A DNA stretch of 64,000 nt from Halopseudomonas salina. Its GTDB lineage: Bacteria > Pseudomonadota > Gammaproteobacteria > Pseudomonadales > Pseudomonadaceae. The notes under the pieces are model-generated. The model saw only the letters and a program-made list of their open reading frames with translations, made no database searches and was not told where the DNA came from. Position 1 is the first letter of the stretch. Each line of letters starts with the position of its first letter. Positions 10,618-24,024 of this stretch are shown here, one piece after another. The translations under genes were made by a program, and so were the position numbers. The stretch spans positions 455,750 to 519,749 of the forward strand of contig NZ_VTTI01000001.1 in NCBI RefSeq assembly GCF_008641105.1. Direction: 5' to 3'.

Positions 10618-11154
10618 ATGGATAAGCTGATCATTCTCGACCGTGATGGCGTGATCAACGAGGACTCCGATGCTTACGTGAAGAGCCTCGACGAATGGAT
10701 ACCCATACCGGGCTCCATCGAGGCCATCGCCAGATTGAGCAAGGCCGGTTGGCTGGTTGCCGTAGCCACCAACCAATCGGGTCTGGCGCGGGGGTTTTTC
10801 GACCATGACGACCTGCAACTCATGCATGACGCCTTGCAGCAAAGGGTGGCTGGGCAGGGTGGTCGCGTTGACCTGATACGTTTCTGTCCCCATGGCCCGG
10901 ACGATCTATGTGACTGTCGCAAGCCCCGTAGCGGATTGTTCAGACAGATTGCCGAGCATTTCTGCCTGCCACTTGAGGGCGTGCCCGTTGTTGGCGACAG
11001 CCTGCGTGACCTGGAGGCCGGCGTTGCCGTCGGTTGTGAACCCTTTCTGGTAAGAACCGGAAAGGGAAGCCAGACCGAGCTCAAGGCGCTACCGGATGGC
11101 ACTCGTATATTCGATAACCTGGCCGCTGTGGCCGATCATCTTCTGGATAATTGA
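10618..11154 (+). CDS. gmhB: D-glycero-beta-D-manno-heptose 1,7-bisphosphate 7-phosphatase
   Basis: Removes the 7-phosphate of heptose bisphosphate in the ADP-heptose pathway for the LPS inner core. HAD-superfamily landmarks in the 178-residue protein are LDRDGVIN near the N-terminus, VATNQSG, the zinc loop CPHGPDDLCDC, and VGDSLRDLEAG. The start MDKLIILDRDG at 10618 lines up with relatives; an ATG at 10597, overlapping the glyS stop, would add 7 residues. It is followed 3 bp later by plsC, so glyQ-glyS-gmhB-plsC probably form one operon of translation and envelope genes. Confidence 0.92.
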   Translation: MDKLIILDRDGVINEDSDAYVKSLDEWIPIPGSIEAIARLSKAGWLVAVATNQSGLARGFFDHDDLQLMHDALQQRVAGQGGRVDLIRFCPHGPDDLCDCRKPRSGLFRQIAEHFCLPLEGVPVVGDSLRDLEAGVAVGCEPFLVRTGKGSQTELKALPDGTRIFDNLAAVADHLLDN

Positions 11155-11157
11155 ACC

Positions 11158-11889
11158 ATGTCACTGATGCCCCTGCGCGTCGTTCTGTTCTATCTACTGT
11201 TGGCCATCAGCGCAGGCATCTGGGGTTTGCTGATGCTGATAATAGCCCCCTGGCTGCCCTACCGCTGGCGGTTTACCCTCATCGTCGGCTGGTGGAGCCG
11301 AGTGGCCATCTGGCTGACAGTGCATATTGTCGGCATCCGCTACGAAGTGACGGGGCAGGAAAATATTCCCGATCGGGCTGGCGTGATTCTGGCCAACCAT
11401 CAGAGCACCTGGGAGACGTTTTTCCTGCAGCAGGTATTCCGTCCGCAGACTCAGTTGATCAAGAAAGAACTTCTTTATGTTCCTTTTTTTGGCTGGGCTT
11501 TTGCCCTCGCCAAACCCATTGCTATCGACCGGGCCAACGGGCGGGACTCACTCAAGCAACTCAGCCAACTGGGCGGCAAACGTCTGGCTGAAGGCATCTG
11601 GATTCTGGTTTTCCCCGAAGGCACTCGCAAGTTACCCGGAGAGCCTGTGAAATTTTCCCGCGGCGGCGCCGCCCTGGCCTGCATGAACGATGCGCCGGTG
11701 GTACCTGTGGCACACAATGCCGGTGAGTTCTGGCCAAAGGTGGGGTGGGGCAAGAAACCGGGTACTATCCGCGTGATGATTGGCCCGGCGCTGTATCCTA
11801 AGGGCAGGGATCCACGTGCTATTGTGGAACTCAACAAGCAAACCGAAGCGTGGATCAATCAGGCTCTCGCTTCAGTCGTTCGAGACTGA
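11158..11889 (+). CDS. plsC: 1-acyl-sn-glycerol-3-phosphate acyltransferase (PlsC family)
   Basis: Acylates lysophosphatidic acid to phosphatidic acid at the inner membrane. The 243 residues begin with one or two hydrophobic segments (about 7-34 and 41-60). The active-site motif is NHQSTWE (His81, Glu86), an HX4E form rather than the classic HX4D but common among pseudomonad and beta-proteobacterial relatives. The substrate motif VFPEGTRKLPGE (151-162) is intact. Pseudomonads carry several PlsC paralogues; this one corresponds in position to P. aeruginosa PA0005. It starts 3 bp after the gmhB stop. Confidence 0.9.
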   Translation: MSLMPLRVVLFYLLLAISAGIWGLLMLIIAPWLPYRWRFTLIVGWWSRVAIWLTVHIVGIRYEVTGQENIPDRAGVILANHQSTWETFFLQQVFRPQTQLIKKELLYVPFFGWAFALAKPIAIDRANGRDSLKQLSQLGGKRLAEGIWILVFPEGTRKLPGEPVKFSRGGAALACMNDAPVVPVAHNAGEFWPKVGWGKKPGTIRVMIGPALYPKGRDPRAIVELNKQTEAWINQALASVVRD

Positions 11890-11927
11890 ATCCAGATCTG
11901 CCAGTTATTGTCAGGAGACCGTTCACT

Positions 11928-13115
11928 ATGGGTATTAATGATTATCTGCGTCGTCTGGCAGAACTCAAGGGATCGGACCTGTTCCTGAGCGTTGGTGCGC
12001 CACCTACCGCCAAGTGTGAAGGCTCCTATGTACGTCTGGGCTCAGAACCGCTACCCAAAGGCTCAGTCAAGGCTATGGCCTACGAGCTGATGAGTGAGCG
12101 CCAGGCCCAGGAGTTTGAACGGGATCTGGAGATGAACCTGGCTGTCGGCATTGCCGGTGCAGGGCGTTTTCGCGCGAACGTGTATTTGCAACGTGGTGAA
12201 GTAGCCATGGTGGTGCGTTATATCAACGATCAGATACCCAGTTTTGCCGAACTGGGCTTACCGCCCGTACTGGAACGCCTGGTCATGCTGGATCGGGGCC
12301 TGATTCTGGTAACCGGCTCAACCGGCTCGGGCAAATCCACGACACTGGCTGCCATGCTGGATTACCGGAACACCAACCGCGCCGGTCACATTGTATGCAT
12401 CGAAGATCCCATCGAATTCCTGCATCATCATAAGGAATCGATCATTGATCAACGGGAAGTCGGCCTCGACACCCACAGCTTCAAGGATGCCTTGCACAAC
12501 GTGCTCCGCGAAGCTCCCAATGTGATCATGATCGGTGAAATACGTGATCGCGAAACCATGCAGCACGCCCTTCACTATAGCGAAACGGGTCACCTTGTGC
12601 TGGCAACCATGCATGCTACCAACACCGTACAAGCGGTGGACCGCATGGCCAATATGTTCCCCGAGGATGCGCGGCCGCAGATCCTCGGAGATATCTCGAT
12701 GAACCTGGCAGCAATCATTGGCCAACGCTTGGCCAAAGGTATTAACAAACCGAGGATCCCCGTTGTTGAGGTCATGGTCAGAACACCCTACATCGTGAAC
12801 CTGATCGCCCGTGGAGAAATTCAGGATATTCGCGATGCGATGTCCAGAGCGACCGACGACAAGGCACTGCAGACGTACGACCAGCACCTTTTCCAATTGA
12901 TTACCGAAAAAGCCATTACCCTCAAGGAAGCTGTGCGGCTGGCAGACTCACGGAACGATCTTATTCTGCGCACCCGAATGGAGGCATCAAGTAGTACGCC
13001 CACCCCGGTCGCCAAGCCTGTATCCGCCCCAAACTCGGCGGAGCTCAAAGAAAAGCCGGCTCAACCCGCTCAGTCCACCTCGTTTGACTCTGATTTGACG
13101 GATGATTTCCGCTGA
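11928..13115 (+). CDS. PilT/PilU-family type IV pilus retraction ATPase, PilU-like
   Basis: Secretion-type hexameric ATPase of 395 residues. It shows the Walker A GSTGSGKST (130-138), the Asp box with CIEDPIEF (157-164), the Walker B region NVIMIGEIRD (198-207) and the His box HLVLATMHATNT (222-233). The C-terminal part (QTYDQHLFQLI, LADSRNDL) resembles PilU more than PilT, and the AIRNLIRE box of PilT is not obvious. After about residue 345 there is a Ser/Pro/Ala-rich tail. In the pseudomonads I know, pilT and pilU sit together elsewhere, so its place between plsC and gyrB is unexpected. ATG 11928 follows an AGGAG site. Confidence 0.85.
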   Translation: MGINDYLRRLAELKGSDLFLSVGAPPTAKCEGSYVRLGSEPLPKGSVKAMAYELMSERQAQEFERDLEMNLAVGIAGAGRFRANVYLQRGEVAMVVRYINDQIPSFAELGLPPVLERLVMLDRGLILVTGSTGSGKSTTLAAMLDYRNTNRAGHIVCIEDPIEFLHHHKESIIDQREVGLDTHSFKDALHNVLREAPNVIMIGEIRDRETMQHALHYSETGHLVLATMHATNTVQAVDRMANMFPEDARPQILGDISMNLAAIIGQRLAKGINKPRIPVVEVMVRTPYIVNLIARGEIQDIRDAMSRATDDKALQTYDQHLFQLITEKAITLKEAVRLADSRNDLILRTRMEASSSTPTPVAKPVSAPNSAELKEKPAQPAQSTSFDSDLTDDFR

Positions 13116-13181
13116 AAACCAGCCAACGGTAAGCGGCAAAACTGCATCAGAGCCGGAAATCACTCGTAACTTACTGATAGT

Positions 13182-13228
13182 AAAAAAGAAACCCCCGGTA
13201 GCACGATGCTACCGGGGGTTTCTTTTTT
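13182..13228. terminator. Strong bidirectional terminator between pilU-like gene and gyrB
   Basis: A perfect 21-bp inverted repeat with a 5-nt loop. The inner stem is GC-rich (CCCCCGGTAGC) and the outer part is AAAAAAG/CTTTTTT, giving a U-run on whichever strand is transcribed. It lies between convergent genes. Confidence 0.95.
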
Positions 13229-13250
13229 GACAAGAACAAGCTACAGATTT

Positions 13251-16779
<3,529 letters not shown>

Positions 16780-16794
16780 GAAGTATCGAGTTAC

Positions 16795-17898
16795 CTACAG
16801 ACGCATCGGCATGACAACATAAACACTGTCATCAGTTTCGGATTCCTGTACCAAGGCACTACTGTTGGCGTCAGAAAGAATCATCTTCACTTGCTCGTTA
16901 CTCAAGACGTTCATCACGTCCAGCAGATAACTGACGTTGAAGCCAATTTCGAGAGCACTGCCGTTATAATCAACAGCAATATCTTCTTCGGCCTCTTCCT
17001 GTTCAGGATTGTTCGCCTGAATCTTCAACAGTGAATCACTCAGCATCAAACGAATACCGCGGTACTTCTCGTTGGAGAGAATCGCGGTACGGCTGAATGC
17101 ATTGCGTAACACCTGACGGTCAGCAAGAACAATCTTGTCACCACCACGGGGCAGAACCCGTTCGTAGTCGGGAAATTTTCCGTCAACCAGTTTGGACGTA
17201 AAAGTGAAGTCGCCAGTAGTCGCGCGTATATGATGGGTACCCAATACGATAGAGACCATGTCGTCAGCTTCTCCGAGAAGCCGAGCCAGTTCGAGTATGC
17301 CCTTACGCGGGACAATCAACTGATAGCGTTCCTGATAGTCAATGTCTGCGTCCAGAGTACACATGGCCATACGATGCCCATCTGTGGCAACGGCGCGCAG
17401 TTGTCCTTTGTTGATTTCCAGTAACATGCCGTTGAGGTAATACCGCACGTCCTGTTGCGCCATCGCAAAACTGGTTCGCTCAATAAGACGGCGCAATTTA
17501 TTCTGGTTGACCTGGAAGGTCATGGAACCCGGACCTTCTTCCACATTAGGGAAATCCGAAGCGGGCAGGGTAGCCAACGTAAAACGGCTGCGGCCGGCCT
17601 TGATTACTGCCTTGTTGTCTTCAACCTTGAGCGTTATGGCAACGTCGTCAGGTAATGACTTGCAGATGTCCATGAGTTTGCGCGCGGGTACAGTTATCTC
17701 ACCAGCCTCCGCAGGCTCATCCAGCTGGATCCTTCCGACCAGCTCAACCTCAAGGTCAGTGCCGGTCAGCGACAGCGTGTTTCCATCCACTACCAGCAGA
17801 ACGTTCGAAAGGACCGGTAGGGTCTGACGACGCTCCACGACCCCGGCTACCAGTTGCAAGGGTTTCAACAGGGCTTCACGCTGAATGGTAAATTGCAT
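16795..17898 (-). CDS. dnaN: DNA polymerase III beta sliding clamp
   Basis: Ring-shaped processivity clamp for DNA polymerase III. The 367 residues match the family length, and the three clamp repeats are recognisable: N-terminal FTIQREALLKPLQLVAGVVERRQTLPVLSNVL, a middle RHMAMC-type segment (VATDGHRMAMC), and the conserved C-terminus YVVMPMRL. It lies between dnaA (51 bp upstream) and recF. Confidence 0.98.
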   Translation of the reverse strand: MQFTIQREALLKPLQLVAGVVERRQTLPVLSNVLLVVDGNTLSLTGTDLEVELVGRIQLDEPAEAGEITVPARKLMDICKSLPDDVAITLKVEDNKAVIKAGRSRFTLATLPASDFPNVEEGPGSMTFQVNQNKLRRLIERTSFAMAQQDVRYYLNGMLLEINKGQLRAVATDGHRMAMCTLDADIDYQERYQLIVPRKGILELARLLGEADDMVSIVLGTHHIRATTGDFTFTSKLVDGKFPDYERVLPRGGDKIVLADRQVLRNAFSRTAILSNEKYRGIRLMLSDSLLKIQANNPEQEEAEEDIAVDYNGSALEIGFNVSYLLDVMNVLSNEQVKMILSDANSSALVQESETDDSVYVVMPMRL

Positions 17899-17949
17899 TG
17901 TCTTCCTTCGACCTCGTGCAGTATGAAAACGGTTACCGGGTAGTCAACC

Positions 17950-19437
17950 TCAAGTGGTCAACGTCCTCAGCAGATTTTTGTAGTCTTCCCTTATGTCTGC
18001 ATCCATCTCGCGCAGCTCGGCAATCTTTCTTGTGGCGTGCAGTACCGTGGTGTGATCACGGCCGCCAAAGGCATCGCCGATTTCAGGAAGACTATGATTA
18101 GTCAGCTCCTTGGACAGCGCCATGGCTACCTGGCGTGGCCTGGCAACCGACCTGGACCGGCGCTTGGACAGCACATCCGACACCTTGATCTTGTAGTACT
18201 CGGCCACGGTGCGTTGAATATTGTCGATACTGACCAATTTGTCCTGTAACGCCAGAAGGTCCTTGAGCGATTCACGAATCAACTCGATCGTGATGTCCCT
18301 GCCCATGAAGTGAGCGCTGGCGATAACACGCTTCAATGCCCCCTCCAGCTCACGAACGTTTGACCGAATGCGCTGGGCTATAAAAAAAGCGGCATCATGG
18401 GGTAAATCCACTCGGGACTGCTCGGCCTTCTTCATAAGAATAGCGACCCGTGTTTCCAGCTCAGGTGGCTCTACAGCAACCGTCAGCCCCCAACCAAATC
18501 GGGATTTGAGACGCTCTTCAAGGCCATCGATTTCTTTCGGGTAACGGTCACTGGTGAGGATTACCTGTTGCCCACCCTCAAGCAACGCATTGAAGGTGTG
18601 AAAAAACTCTTCCTGGGAACGTTCTTTCTTGGCAAAGAACTGGATATCGTCAATAAGCAACGCATCGACCGAGCGGTAATATCGCTTGAAGTCATTGATC
18701 GCATTCATCTGCAACGCTTTAACCATATCGGCGACAAAACGCTCGGAATGGAGATAAACGATCTTGGCAGCAGGATTGCGTTTGAGTAGGTGATTGCCGA
18801 CCGCATGCATCAGGTGGGTCTTGCCCAGGCCAACTCCGCCATAAAGAAACAACGGGTTGTAGCCGTGTTTGGGATTATCAGCTACCTGCCAAGCTGCAGC
18901 TCGGGCCAACTGGTTGGACTTGCCCTCAACAAAATTCTCAAAGGTGAAGCTGCGGTTCAGATAGCTGGTGTGTTTGATAACGGGGGAGCTAGGGCCACCC
19001 TGATCCGCGCGTTGTGGCGGGCGCGGATCATCTTCCTCGATCCTTGACCGTTGACCCTGCTCAGGTTGAAACCCCTGGGCAATAACCTGCGTGCGAGGCA
19101 TCACAGGGGCGCTTGCCGAGCGAAGGGTATCTTCGGAAGCAGCCACAGACTGCGCCGGCTGAGCACGCGGTGTAGGCGCCGCAGAGGCTGCCCTGCGGCT
19201 GCCTATAAGAAGAGATACCAGTGGCGCTTGCCCCTGAGACAGATCATCAAGCAGCTCTTGGACCCTGTTCAGGTACTTATCGTTAACCCAGTCGAGAACG
19301 AACCTGTTAGGCGCGTAAAGTCTCAGCTCAGCCTGGTCACCATCAACCTGCAACGGTCGGATCCAGGTATTGAACTCTTGGGATGGTAGCTCATCACGCA
19401 AAAAATCGATGCATTGCTGCCAGAGTACAACCGACAC
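17950..19437 (-). CDS. dnaA: Chromosomal replication initiator DnaA
   Basis: Binds DnaA boxes and opens oriC. Domains in order: an N-terminal helical domain I ([28 protein letters not shown]), a Pro/Ala-rich linker (about 85-160), an AAA+ domain with Walker [10 protein letters not shown] (about 200) and Walker [10 protein letters not shown], and a C-terminal domain IV with the box-recognition segment [18 protein letters not shown] at 19437 gives 495 residues, matches pseudomonad N-termini and follows a GGGGGAA ribosome site; an in-frame ATG at 19470 lacks one. Confidence 0.97.
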   Translation of the reverse strand: MSVVLWQQCIDFLRDELPSQEFNTWIRPLQVDGDQAELRLYAPNRFVLDWVNDKYLNRVQELLDDLSQGQAPLVSLLIGSRRAASAAPTPRAQPAQSVAASEDTLRSASAPVMPRTQVIAQGFQPEQGQRSRIEEDDPRPPQRADQGGPSSPVIKHTSYLNRSFTFENFVEGKSNQLARAAAWQVADNPKHGYNPLFLYGGVGLGKTHLMHAVGNHLLKRNPAAKIVYLHSERFVADMVKALQMNAINDFKRYYRSVDALLIDDIQFFAKKERSQEEFFHTFNALLEGGQQVILTSDRYPKEIDGLEERLKSRFGWGLTVAVEPPELETRVAILMKKAEQSRVDLPHDAAFFIAQRIRSNVRELEGALKRVIASAHFMGRDITIELIRESLKDLLALQDKLVSIDNIQRTVAEYYKIKVSDVLSKRRSRSVARPRQVAMALSKELTNHSLPEIGDAFGGRDHTTVLHATRKIAELREMDADIREDYKNLLRTLTT

Positions 19438-19528
19438 GTATTCCCCCGGTCCTTCCGTCTGGAACGACATTATTATTGGTCTGACAGGACAGCGCCAAGG
19501 GCTGACCTACCGGCTAAATTAAGGGTTC

Positions 19529-19560
19529 ATTCTAGCCTCTAAAGGCCCTACTTATCCACA
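19529..19560 (-). promoter_or_regulatory. Probable dnaA promoter overlapped by a DnaA box
   Basis: On the minus strand TAGAAT (19534-19529) is a good -10 about 90 bp upstream of the dnaA GTG. Counting 17 bp back, the -35 position falls on a perfect DnaA box (TTATCCACA, 19552-19560), so DnaA could repress its own gene. The promoter assignment is by eye. Confidence 0.45.
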
Positions 19561-19920
19561 CTCTTACCGCTGGCGTGAGGCACGTGAACCCAGCAACCTG
19601 AGGTTATGGTTGGACCGCCAAAGTCCCCGAATAGTCAATGACTGGCGGCATAAGCCGTGTGTACAAGTCATGGTGAGACCTGTTGAAAAGATGCCCAAAA
19701 ATCTGTGGGTAAAACAGCCTGTGGATATAAAGGCAGGTTATCCACACCCTCCACACACGACTAGCACCCATCCGAACACTGTTTATCTACAATCTTTTAA
19801 CCTCGCCAAGACAATGAAAAACAAGGAGAAAACTGGGTTACCCACAGAAAACCTGCTGACCATTAGCATTAACATCATCAGTCTTTAAGAAAAGATCTTT
19901 TATATATTGTTTTTAATGAC
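19552..19920. other. oriC: Chromosomal replication origin oriC
   Basis: The dnaA-rpmH gap is the pseudomonad oriC position. DnaA boxes: TTATCCACA at 19552-19560 and 19738-19746 (plus); TTACCCACA at 19704-19712 (minus) and 19838-19846 (plus); one- or two-mismatch boxes at 19658-19666 (minus, TTGTACACA), 19720-19728 (minus) and 19783-19791 (plus, TTATCTACA). Twelve bases after the last plus-strand box a run with A at every third base begins (19859-19880), resembling DnaA-trios. It leads into an AT-rich stretch (about 19885-19918) that is the likely unwinding element. No gene lies between 19438 and 20023. Confidence 0.93.
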
Positions 19921-19938
19921 ATGGAACGCCAAATCGAA

Positions 19939-19967
19939 TTGACCTGCCAAGGGTTATTCTCTAGAAT
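19939..19967 (+). promoter_or_regulatory. rpmH promoter
   Basis: TTGACC (19939-19944), a 17-bp spacer and TAGAAT (19962-19967) make a near-consensus sigma-70 promoter reading into rpmH, about 50 bp upstream of its ATG and directly beside the oriC AT-rich element. Confidence 0.8.
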
Positions 19968-20023
19968 TGCCGGTCCCTTGAAGGGGCTCACTGCTCTGAC
20001 GCGAATCAATCAGGTATCCCAAG

Positions 20024-20158
20024 ATGAAAAGAACATTTCAACCCAGCGTTTTGAAGCGCAAGCGTAACCACGGTTTCCGTGCTCGCATGGCTACTTCCAA
20101 CGGTCGCAACGTACTGGCCCGTCGTCGTGCCAAAGGTCGCAAGCGCCTGTCAGCTTAA
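20024..20158 (+). CDS. rpmH: 50S ribosomal protein L34
   Basis: A 44-residue, highly basic ribosomal protein starting [20 protein letters not shown] and ending GRKRLSA, the standard L34 sequence. It is the first gene of the plus-strand rpmH-rnpA-yidD-yidC series that reads away from oriC, and rnpA starts 14 bp later. Confidence 0.98.
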   Translation: MKRTFQPSVLKRKRNHGFRARMATSNGRNVLARRRAKGRKRLSA

Positions 20159-20172
20159 GACCGGTTGTACTG

Positions 20173-20571
20173 GTGGACCGCGGATTCAAACCTGAATACA
20201 GGCTACTTACGCCTGGGCAATTCAAGCTTGTATTTGATGGTGCCACTCGCAAAGCCTCCGGGCCCTACGTGCTGCTGTTGGCCAGGTCTAACGACCTGGG
20301 CCACCCGCGCCTGGGTCTGGTCATTGCCAAGAAAAGTGTCAAACGCGCTGTTGATCGCAATCGGGTCAAACGCATTGCCAGAGAGTCATTCAGGCTGAAC
20401 AAGTCAGAACTCGGCAATCTCGACATTGTTGTCCTGGCCCGCAAGGGCCTGGGCGAACTTGATAATGCCGCGCTACACGATATGTATAGAGGCATGTGGC
20501 GCAAGCTGGCAAAGTCTGCTGACAAGCCACCCCGTTCACGCCATTCCGGACCCCCATCATCCAATGCGTAA
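20173..20571 (+). CDS. rnpA: Ribonuclease P protein component
   Basis: Basic protein cofactor of RNase P, which trims tRNA 5' ends. The 132 residues include the family RNR signature in [18 protein letters not shown] and the strand [15 protein letters not shown] at 20173 is the only good start in this frame after the rpmH stop; the N-terminus ([17 protein letters not shown]) aligns with known RnpA. The last codons overlap the yidD start by 8 bp. Confidence 0.95.
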   Translation: MDRGFKPEYRLLTPGQFKLVFDGATRKASGPYVLLLARSNDLGHPRLGLVIAKKSVKRAVDRNRVKRIARESFRLNKSELGNLDIVVLARKGLGELDNAALHDMYRGMWRKLAKSADKPPRSRHSGPPSSNA

Positions 20572-20812
20572 TCTCGCAGTCGGACTGATCAAGGTTTACC
20601 GTTACGCTATCAGTCCCCTGATGGCTAGTCATTGTCGTTTCTATCCTTCCTGTTCCTGCTATGCCCAGGAGGCCATCGAATCACATGGTCTGCTACGCGG
20701 CAGCCTGTTGAGCGCGAAACGACTTGGCCGCTGTAATCCCTGGGGCGACGGGGGTTATGATCCCGTACCACCCGCCACTGCCAACCATTCTTCCCAGATG
20801 AACAAGCCATGA
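20564..20812 (+). CDS. yidD: Membrane protein insertion efficiency factor YidD
   Basis: A small (82-residue) membrane-associated protein thought to help YidC-dependent insertion. The family signature [19 protein letters not shown] and the terminal GDGGYDPVP segment are present. ATG 20564 lies inside the end of rnpA, and the stop overlaps the yidC start (ATGA), so rnpA-yidD-yidC are translationally coupled. Confidence 0.95.
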   Translation: MRNLAVGLIKVYRYAISPLMASHCRFYPSCSCYAQEAIESHGLLRGSLLSAKRLGRCNPWGDGGYDPVPPATANHSSQMNKP

Positions 20813-22509
20813 ACATGCAACGAAATATCCTGATAGCTGCTTTGCTCGTGATTACCTATCTCATGGTTCTGCAGTGGAATTCAGACTACGGCCAACCTGA
20901 GCTGCCTGAGGCGGTTACCAATCAGCAACCTGCTGATCAGAATCCAGGCTCGGACGTACCCGCAGCGATATCCAACCAGACTGCGGCGGCTTCGGCAGAT
21001 GATGTGCCCACGGCAGTCGAACCCGGCACTGCCGAAATACCCGATGCGCCTGCCTCCTCACAGGCAAACGGAAACCTTATCAAGGTAGCGACAGATACCT
21101 TGCTGGTGGCCATTGACCCACGTGGCGGTGATCTGGTCGATCTGTCCTTGCCCCAATACCCGGTGCGCAAGGATCGTCCAGACCTGCCATTTCCGATTCT
21201 GGAACGCTCCGGCGGCATGACTTACGTAGCGCAAAGTGGTCTGACCGGCAAGAATGGCGTTGATGCGCGACCTACAGGTCGCCCTCTGTATACATCCGAG
21301 AGTCAGAACTACAGCCTCGGTGATGACGATCAGGTAGTAGTTGACCTGAGCTATGAAGATGCTGGCGTCAGTTATATCAAACGTTTCACCTTTACTCGCG
21401 GTCAGTACCTGGTTGATGTCGACTATCTGATTGATAACCAGAGCGGTGAGAGCTGGAGCGGAAATCTCTACGGCCAGATCAAACGCGATGACAGTCCTGA
21501 TCCCTCAAGCTCCAGCGCCACAGGGATGGCGACTTACCTGGGTGCAGCTTACTGGGCAGCTGATGAGTCCTACACCAAAGTCGATTTTTCCGACATGGAC
21601 AAGCGTGCTCTGAAAGAAACCGTTGAAGGCGGTTGGGTTGCCTGGCTACAGCATTATTTCGTCAGTGCCTGGGTTCCGCCAGCTGGCCAACAGCATGTGT
21701 ATCAGACCCGCAAGGATAGTGCTGGCAATTACATCGTCGGCTTCACCAGTCCTGCAACAGTGGTACCAGCCGGCCAACAGGCAAGCATTTCAGCCGATTT
21801 TTACGCCGGTCCGAAAATTCAGGATCGATTGGAGGCAATTTCGCCCGGTCTGGAGCTGACCGTTGACTACGGCTTCCTCTGGTGGATCGCACAGCCGCTA
21901 TTCTGGGTTCTGAGTTTCATTCACGGTTTCGTTGGCAACTGGGGCTGGAGCATCATCCTGCTCACCCTTTTGATCAAACTCGTATTCTTCCCGCTATCGG
22001 CCACCAGCTATCGCTCCATGGCCAATATGCGCCGTGTAGCCCCAAAACTGGCCGCGTTGAAGGAACAACACGGCGATGATCGGCAGAAAATGTCCCAGGG
22101 CATGATGGAGCTCTATAAGAAGGAGAAGATCAACCCGCTGGGTGGCTGCCTGCCTATCCTGGTTCAGATGCCGGTCTTCATTGCCTTGTACTGGACGTTG
22201 ATGGAAAGCGTAGAGATGCGTCAGGCCCCCTGGCTTGGCTGGATCACCGACCTGTCACTCAAGGATCCCTATTTCATTCTGCCGATCCTGATGGGCGCGA
22301 CGATGTTCATTCAACAGCAGTTGAACCCAACGCCGCCTGATCCGATGCAGGCCAAGGTACTCAAGATGCTACCCATAGTGTTTACCTTTTTCTTCCTGTG
22401 GTTCCCGGCTGGTCTGGTGCTGTACTGGGTGGTCAACAACATCCTGTCCATTGCACAGCAGTGGTACATTACCAGGCAGATAGAGAAAGGCGCTGCCGCA
22501 AAGAACTGA
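20809..22509 (+). CDS. yidC: Membrane protein insertase YidC
   Basis: Inner-membrane insertase acting alone or with Sec. The 566 residues have an N-terminal membrane anchor ([19 protein letters not shown]), an Ala/Pro-rich linker, a large periplasmic beta-domain (about 90-345), and a C-terminal five-helix core with [46 protein letters not shown] and the last helix [17 protein letters not shown]. The length is normal for gamma-proteobacteria. A terminator follows. Confidence 0.97.
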   Translation: MNMQRNILIAALLVITYLMVLQWNSDYGQPELPEAVTNQQPADQNPGSDVPAAISNQTAAASADDVPTAVEPGTAEIPDAPASSQANGNLIKVATDTLLVAIDPRGGDLVDLSLPQYPVRKDRPDLPFPILERSGGMTYVAQSGLTGKNGVDARPTGRPLYTSESQNYSLGDDDQVVVDLSYEDAGVSYIKRFTFTRGQYLVDVDYLIDNQSGESWSGNLYGQIKRDDSPDPSSSSATGMATYLGAAYWAADESYTKVDFSDMDKRALKETVEGGWVAWLQHYFVSAWVPPAGQQHVYQTRKDSAGNYIVGFTSPATVVPAGQQASISADFYAGPKIQDRLEAISPGLELTVDYGFLWWIAQPLFWVLSFIHGFVGNWGWSIILLTLLIKLVFFPLSATSYRSMANMRRVAPKLAALKEQHGDDRQKMSQGMMELYKKEKINPLGGCLPILVQMPVFIALYWTLMESVEMRQAPWLGWITDLSLKDPYFILPILMGATMFIQQQLNPTPPDPMQAKVLKMLPIVFTFFFLWFPAGLVLYWVVNNILSIAQQWYITRQIEKGAAAKN

Positions 22510-22527
22510 CCTCGCAATGGTCCAAGC

Positions 22528-22552
22528 AAACGCCCCGTAATCGGGGCGTTTT
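22528..22552 (+). terminator. Rho-independent terminator after yidC
   Basis: CGCCCCG/CGGGGCG stem with TAAT loop flanked by AAA and TTTT, 18 bp after the yidC stop. It separates the rpmH-yidC unit from mnmE. Confidence 0.9.
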
Positions 22553-22589
22553 GCTGTAAGCCCAAAAGACAACATATTGGAGATCGCAC

Positions 22590-23960
22590 ATGGGCCCCAG
22601 TTATCACGTAGATACTATCGCTGCGATCGCAACCCCTCCTGGGCAGGGTGGTGTTGGCATAGTCCGTGTATCCGGGCCTGCAGCGTTACAGATCGCACAA
22701 CAGATCAGTCGTCTGCAGCCAAAACCCCGACATGCCCATTACGGCACTTTCTGGCAAGGTGACACAGCTCTGGACCAGGGACTGACCCTGTTTTTTCCAG
22801 GTCCAAACTCCTTCACTGGCGAAGACGTTCTCGAGCTACAGGGTCACGGCGGTCCCGTGGTGCTGGACCTGTTACTCAAGGCTTGCTTTGACGCTGGTGC
22901 CAGACCAGCCCGGCCGGGCGAGTTCAGTGAAAGAGCATTTCTCAACGACAAACTCGACCTGGCTCAGGCAGAAGCCATTGCAGACCTTATCGAAGCCAGT
23001 TCAGAACAGGCAGCACGTAATGCCCTGCATTCACTTCAGGGCGCATTTTCAACCCGGGTTCACGGATTGACCGAAGCGTTGATCGGGCTGCGTATCTACG
23101 TAGAAGCAGCTATCGACTTTCCTGAGGAAGAGATCGATTTTCTGGCTGATGGCCACGTGCTCGACCAATTACAGGAGATTCGTCAGAGGCTCCGGGAAGT
23201 ACAGCGTGAGGCGGGCCAGGGCGCCTTACTACGAGACGGGATGACAGTGGTTATTGCGGGGCGCCCCAACGCTGGCAAATCCAGCTTGCTCAATGCACTG
23301 GCGGGAAAGGAAAGTGCGATTGTCACGGATATCGCAGGTACCACGCGGGACGTGCTTCGTGAACATATCCACATTGACGGAATGCCGGTGCATATCATCG
23401 ATACCGCCGGATTGAGAGATACCCAGGACCAGGTAGAGCGCATCGGTGTGGAGCGCGCGATGCAGGCCATCGGTGATGCCGACCGCATTCTGCTGATGGT
23501 AGACGCATCCCAACCCGAAGCACGACACCCGGATCAACTCTGGCCTGAATTTCTGACCACTCCACCGGACCCTGCGAAAGTCACACTCGTATTGAACAAG
23601 ATAGATCTCACAGGACAACCCGTTGGTGAAGAGACATCCCCTGACGGCAGTGTCACCCTGCGTATGAGCGCCCGCAGTGGTGAAGGTGTGGATCTGCTTC
23701 GCGAGCACCTTAAAGGCTGCATGGGCTTCACACAGACCAACGAGAGTCTGTTCAGTGCCCGCCGACGACACCTCGAAGCCCTGGAGGATGCCAGTGAGTT
23801 GCTAGAGCACGGTCATGCTCAGTTGACCCTGCTTGGAGCAGGCGAACTGCTTGCGGAGGATCTGCGCATGGCTCAGCAAACGCTTGGATCCATAACGGGT
23901 GAATTCAGCGCAGATGATTTATTGGGACGGATATTTTCCAGTTTCTGCATCGGGAAATAG
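22590..23960 (+). CDS. mnmE: tRNA modification GTPase MnmE
   Basis: Works with MnmG to add the (carboxymethyl)aminomethyl group to U34 of certain tRNAs. The 456-residue protein has the N-terminal folate-binding domain ([22 protein letters not shown]), a helical region, the G domain (P-loop [29 protein letters not shown]) and the C-terminal FCIGK motif with the catalytic cysteine. Its ATG follows a GGAG site. Its partner mnmG lies 454 bp downstream, separated by an origin-like region. Confidence 0.97.
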   Translation: MGPSYHVDTIAAIATPPGQGGVGIVRVSGPAALQIAQQISRLQPKPRHAHYGTFWQGDTALDQGLTLFFPGPNSFTGEDVLELQGHGGPVVLDLLLKACFDAGARPARPGEFSERAFLNDKLDLAQAEAIADLIEASSEQAARNALHSLQGAFSTRVHGLTEALIGLRIYVEAAIDFPEEEIDFLADGHVLDQLQEIRQRLREVQREAGQGALLRDGMTVVIAGRPNAGKSSLLNALAGKESAIVTDIAGTTRDVLREHIHIDGMPVHIIDTAGLRDTQDQVERIGVERAMQAIGDADRILLMVDASQPEARHPDQLWPEFLTTPPDPAKVTLVLNKIDLTGQPVGEETSPDGSVTLRMSARSGEGVDLLREHLKGCMGFTQTNESLFSARRRHLEALEDASELLEHGHAQLTLLGAGELLAEDLRMAQQTLGSITGEFSADDLLGRIFSSFCIGK

Positions 23961-24024
23961 TCCATAGGGCTGAAAAGAACCGTTTTCTCACACTTATATT
24001 CCTCCATAAAATGCCTATGAGGCC

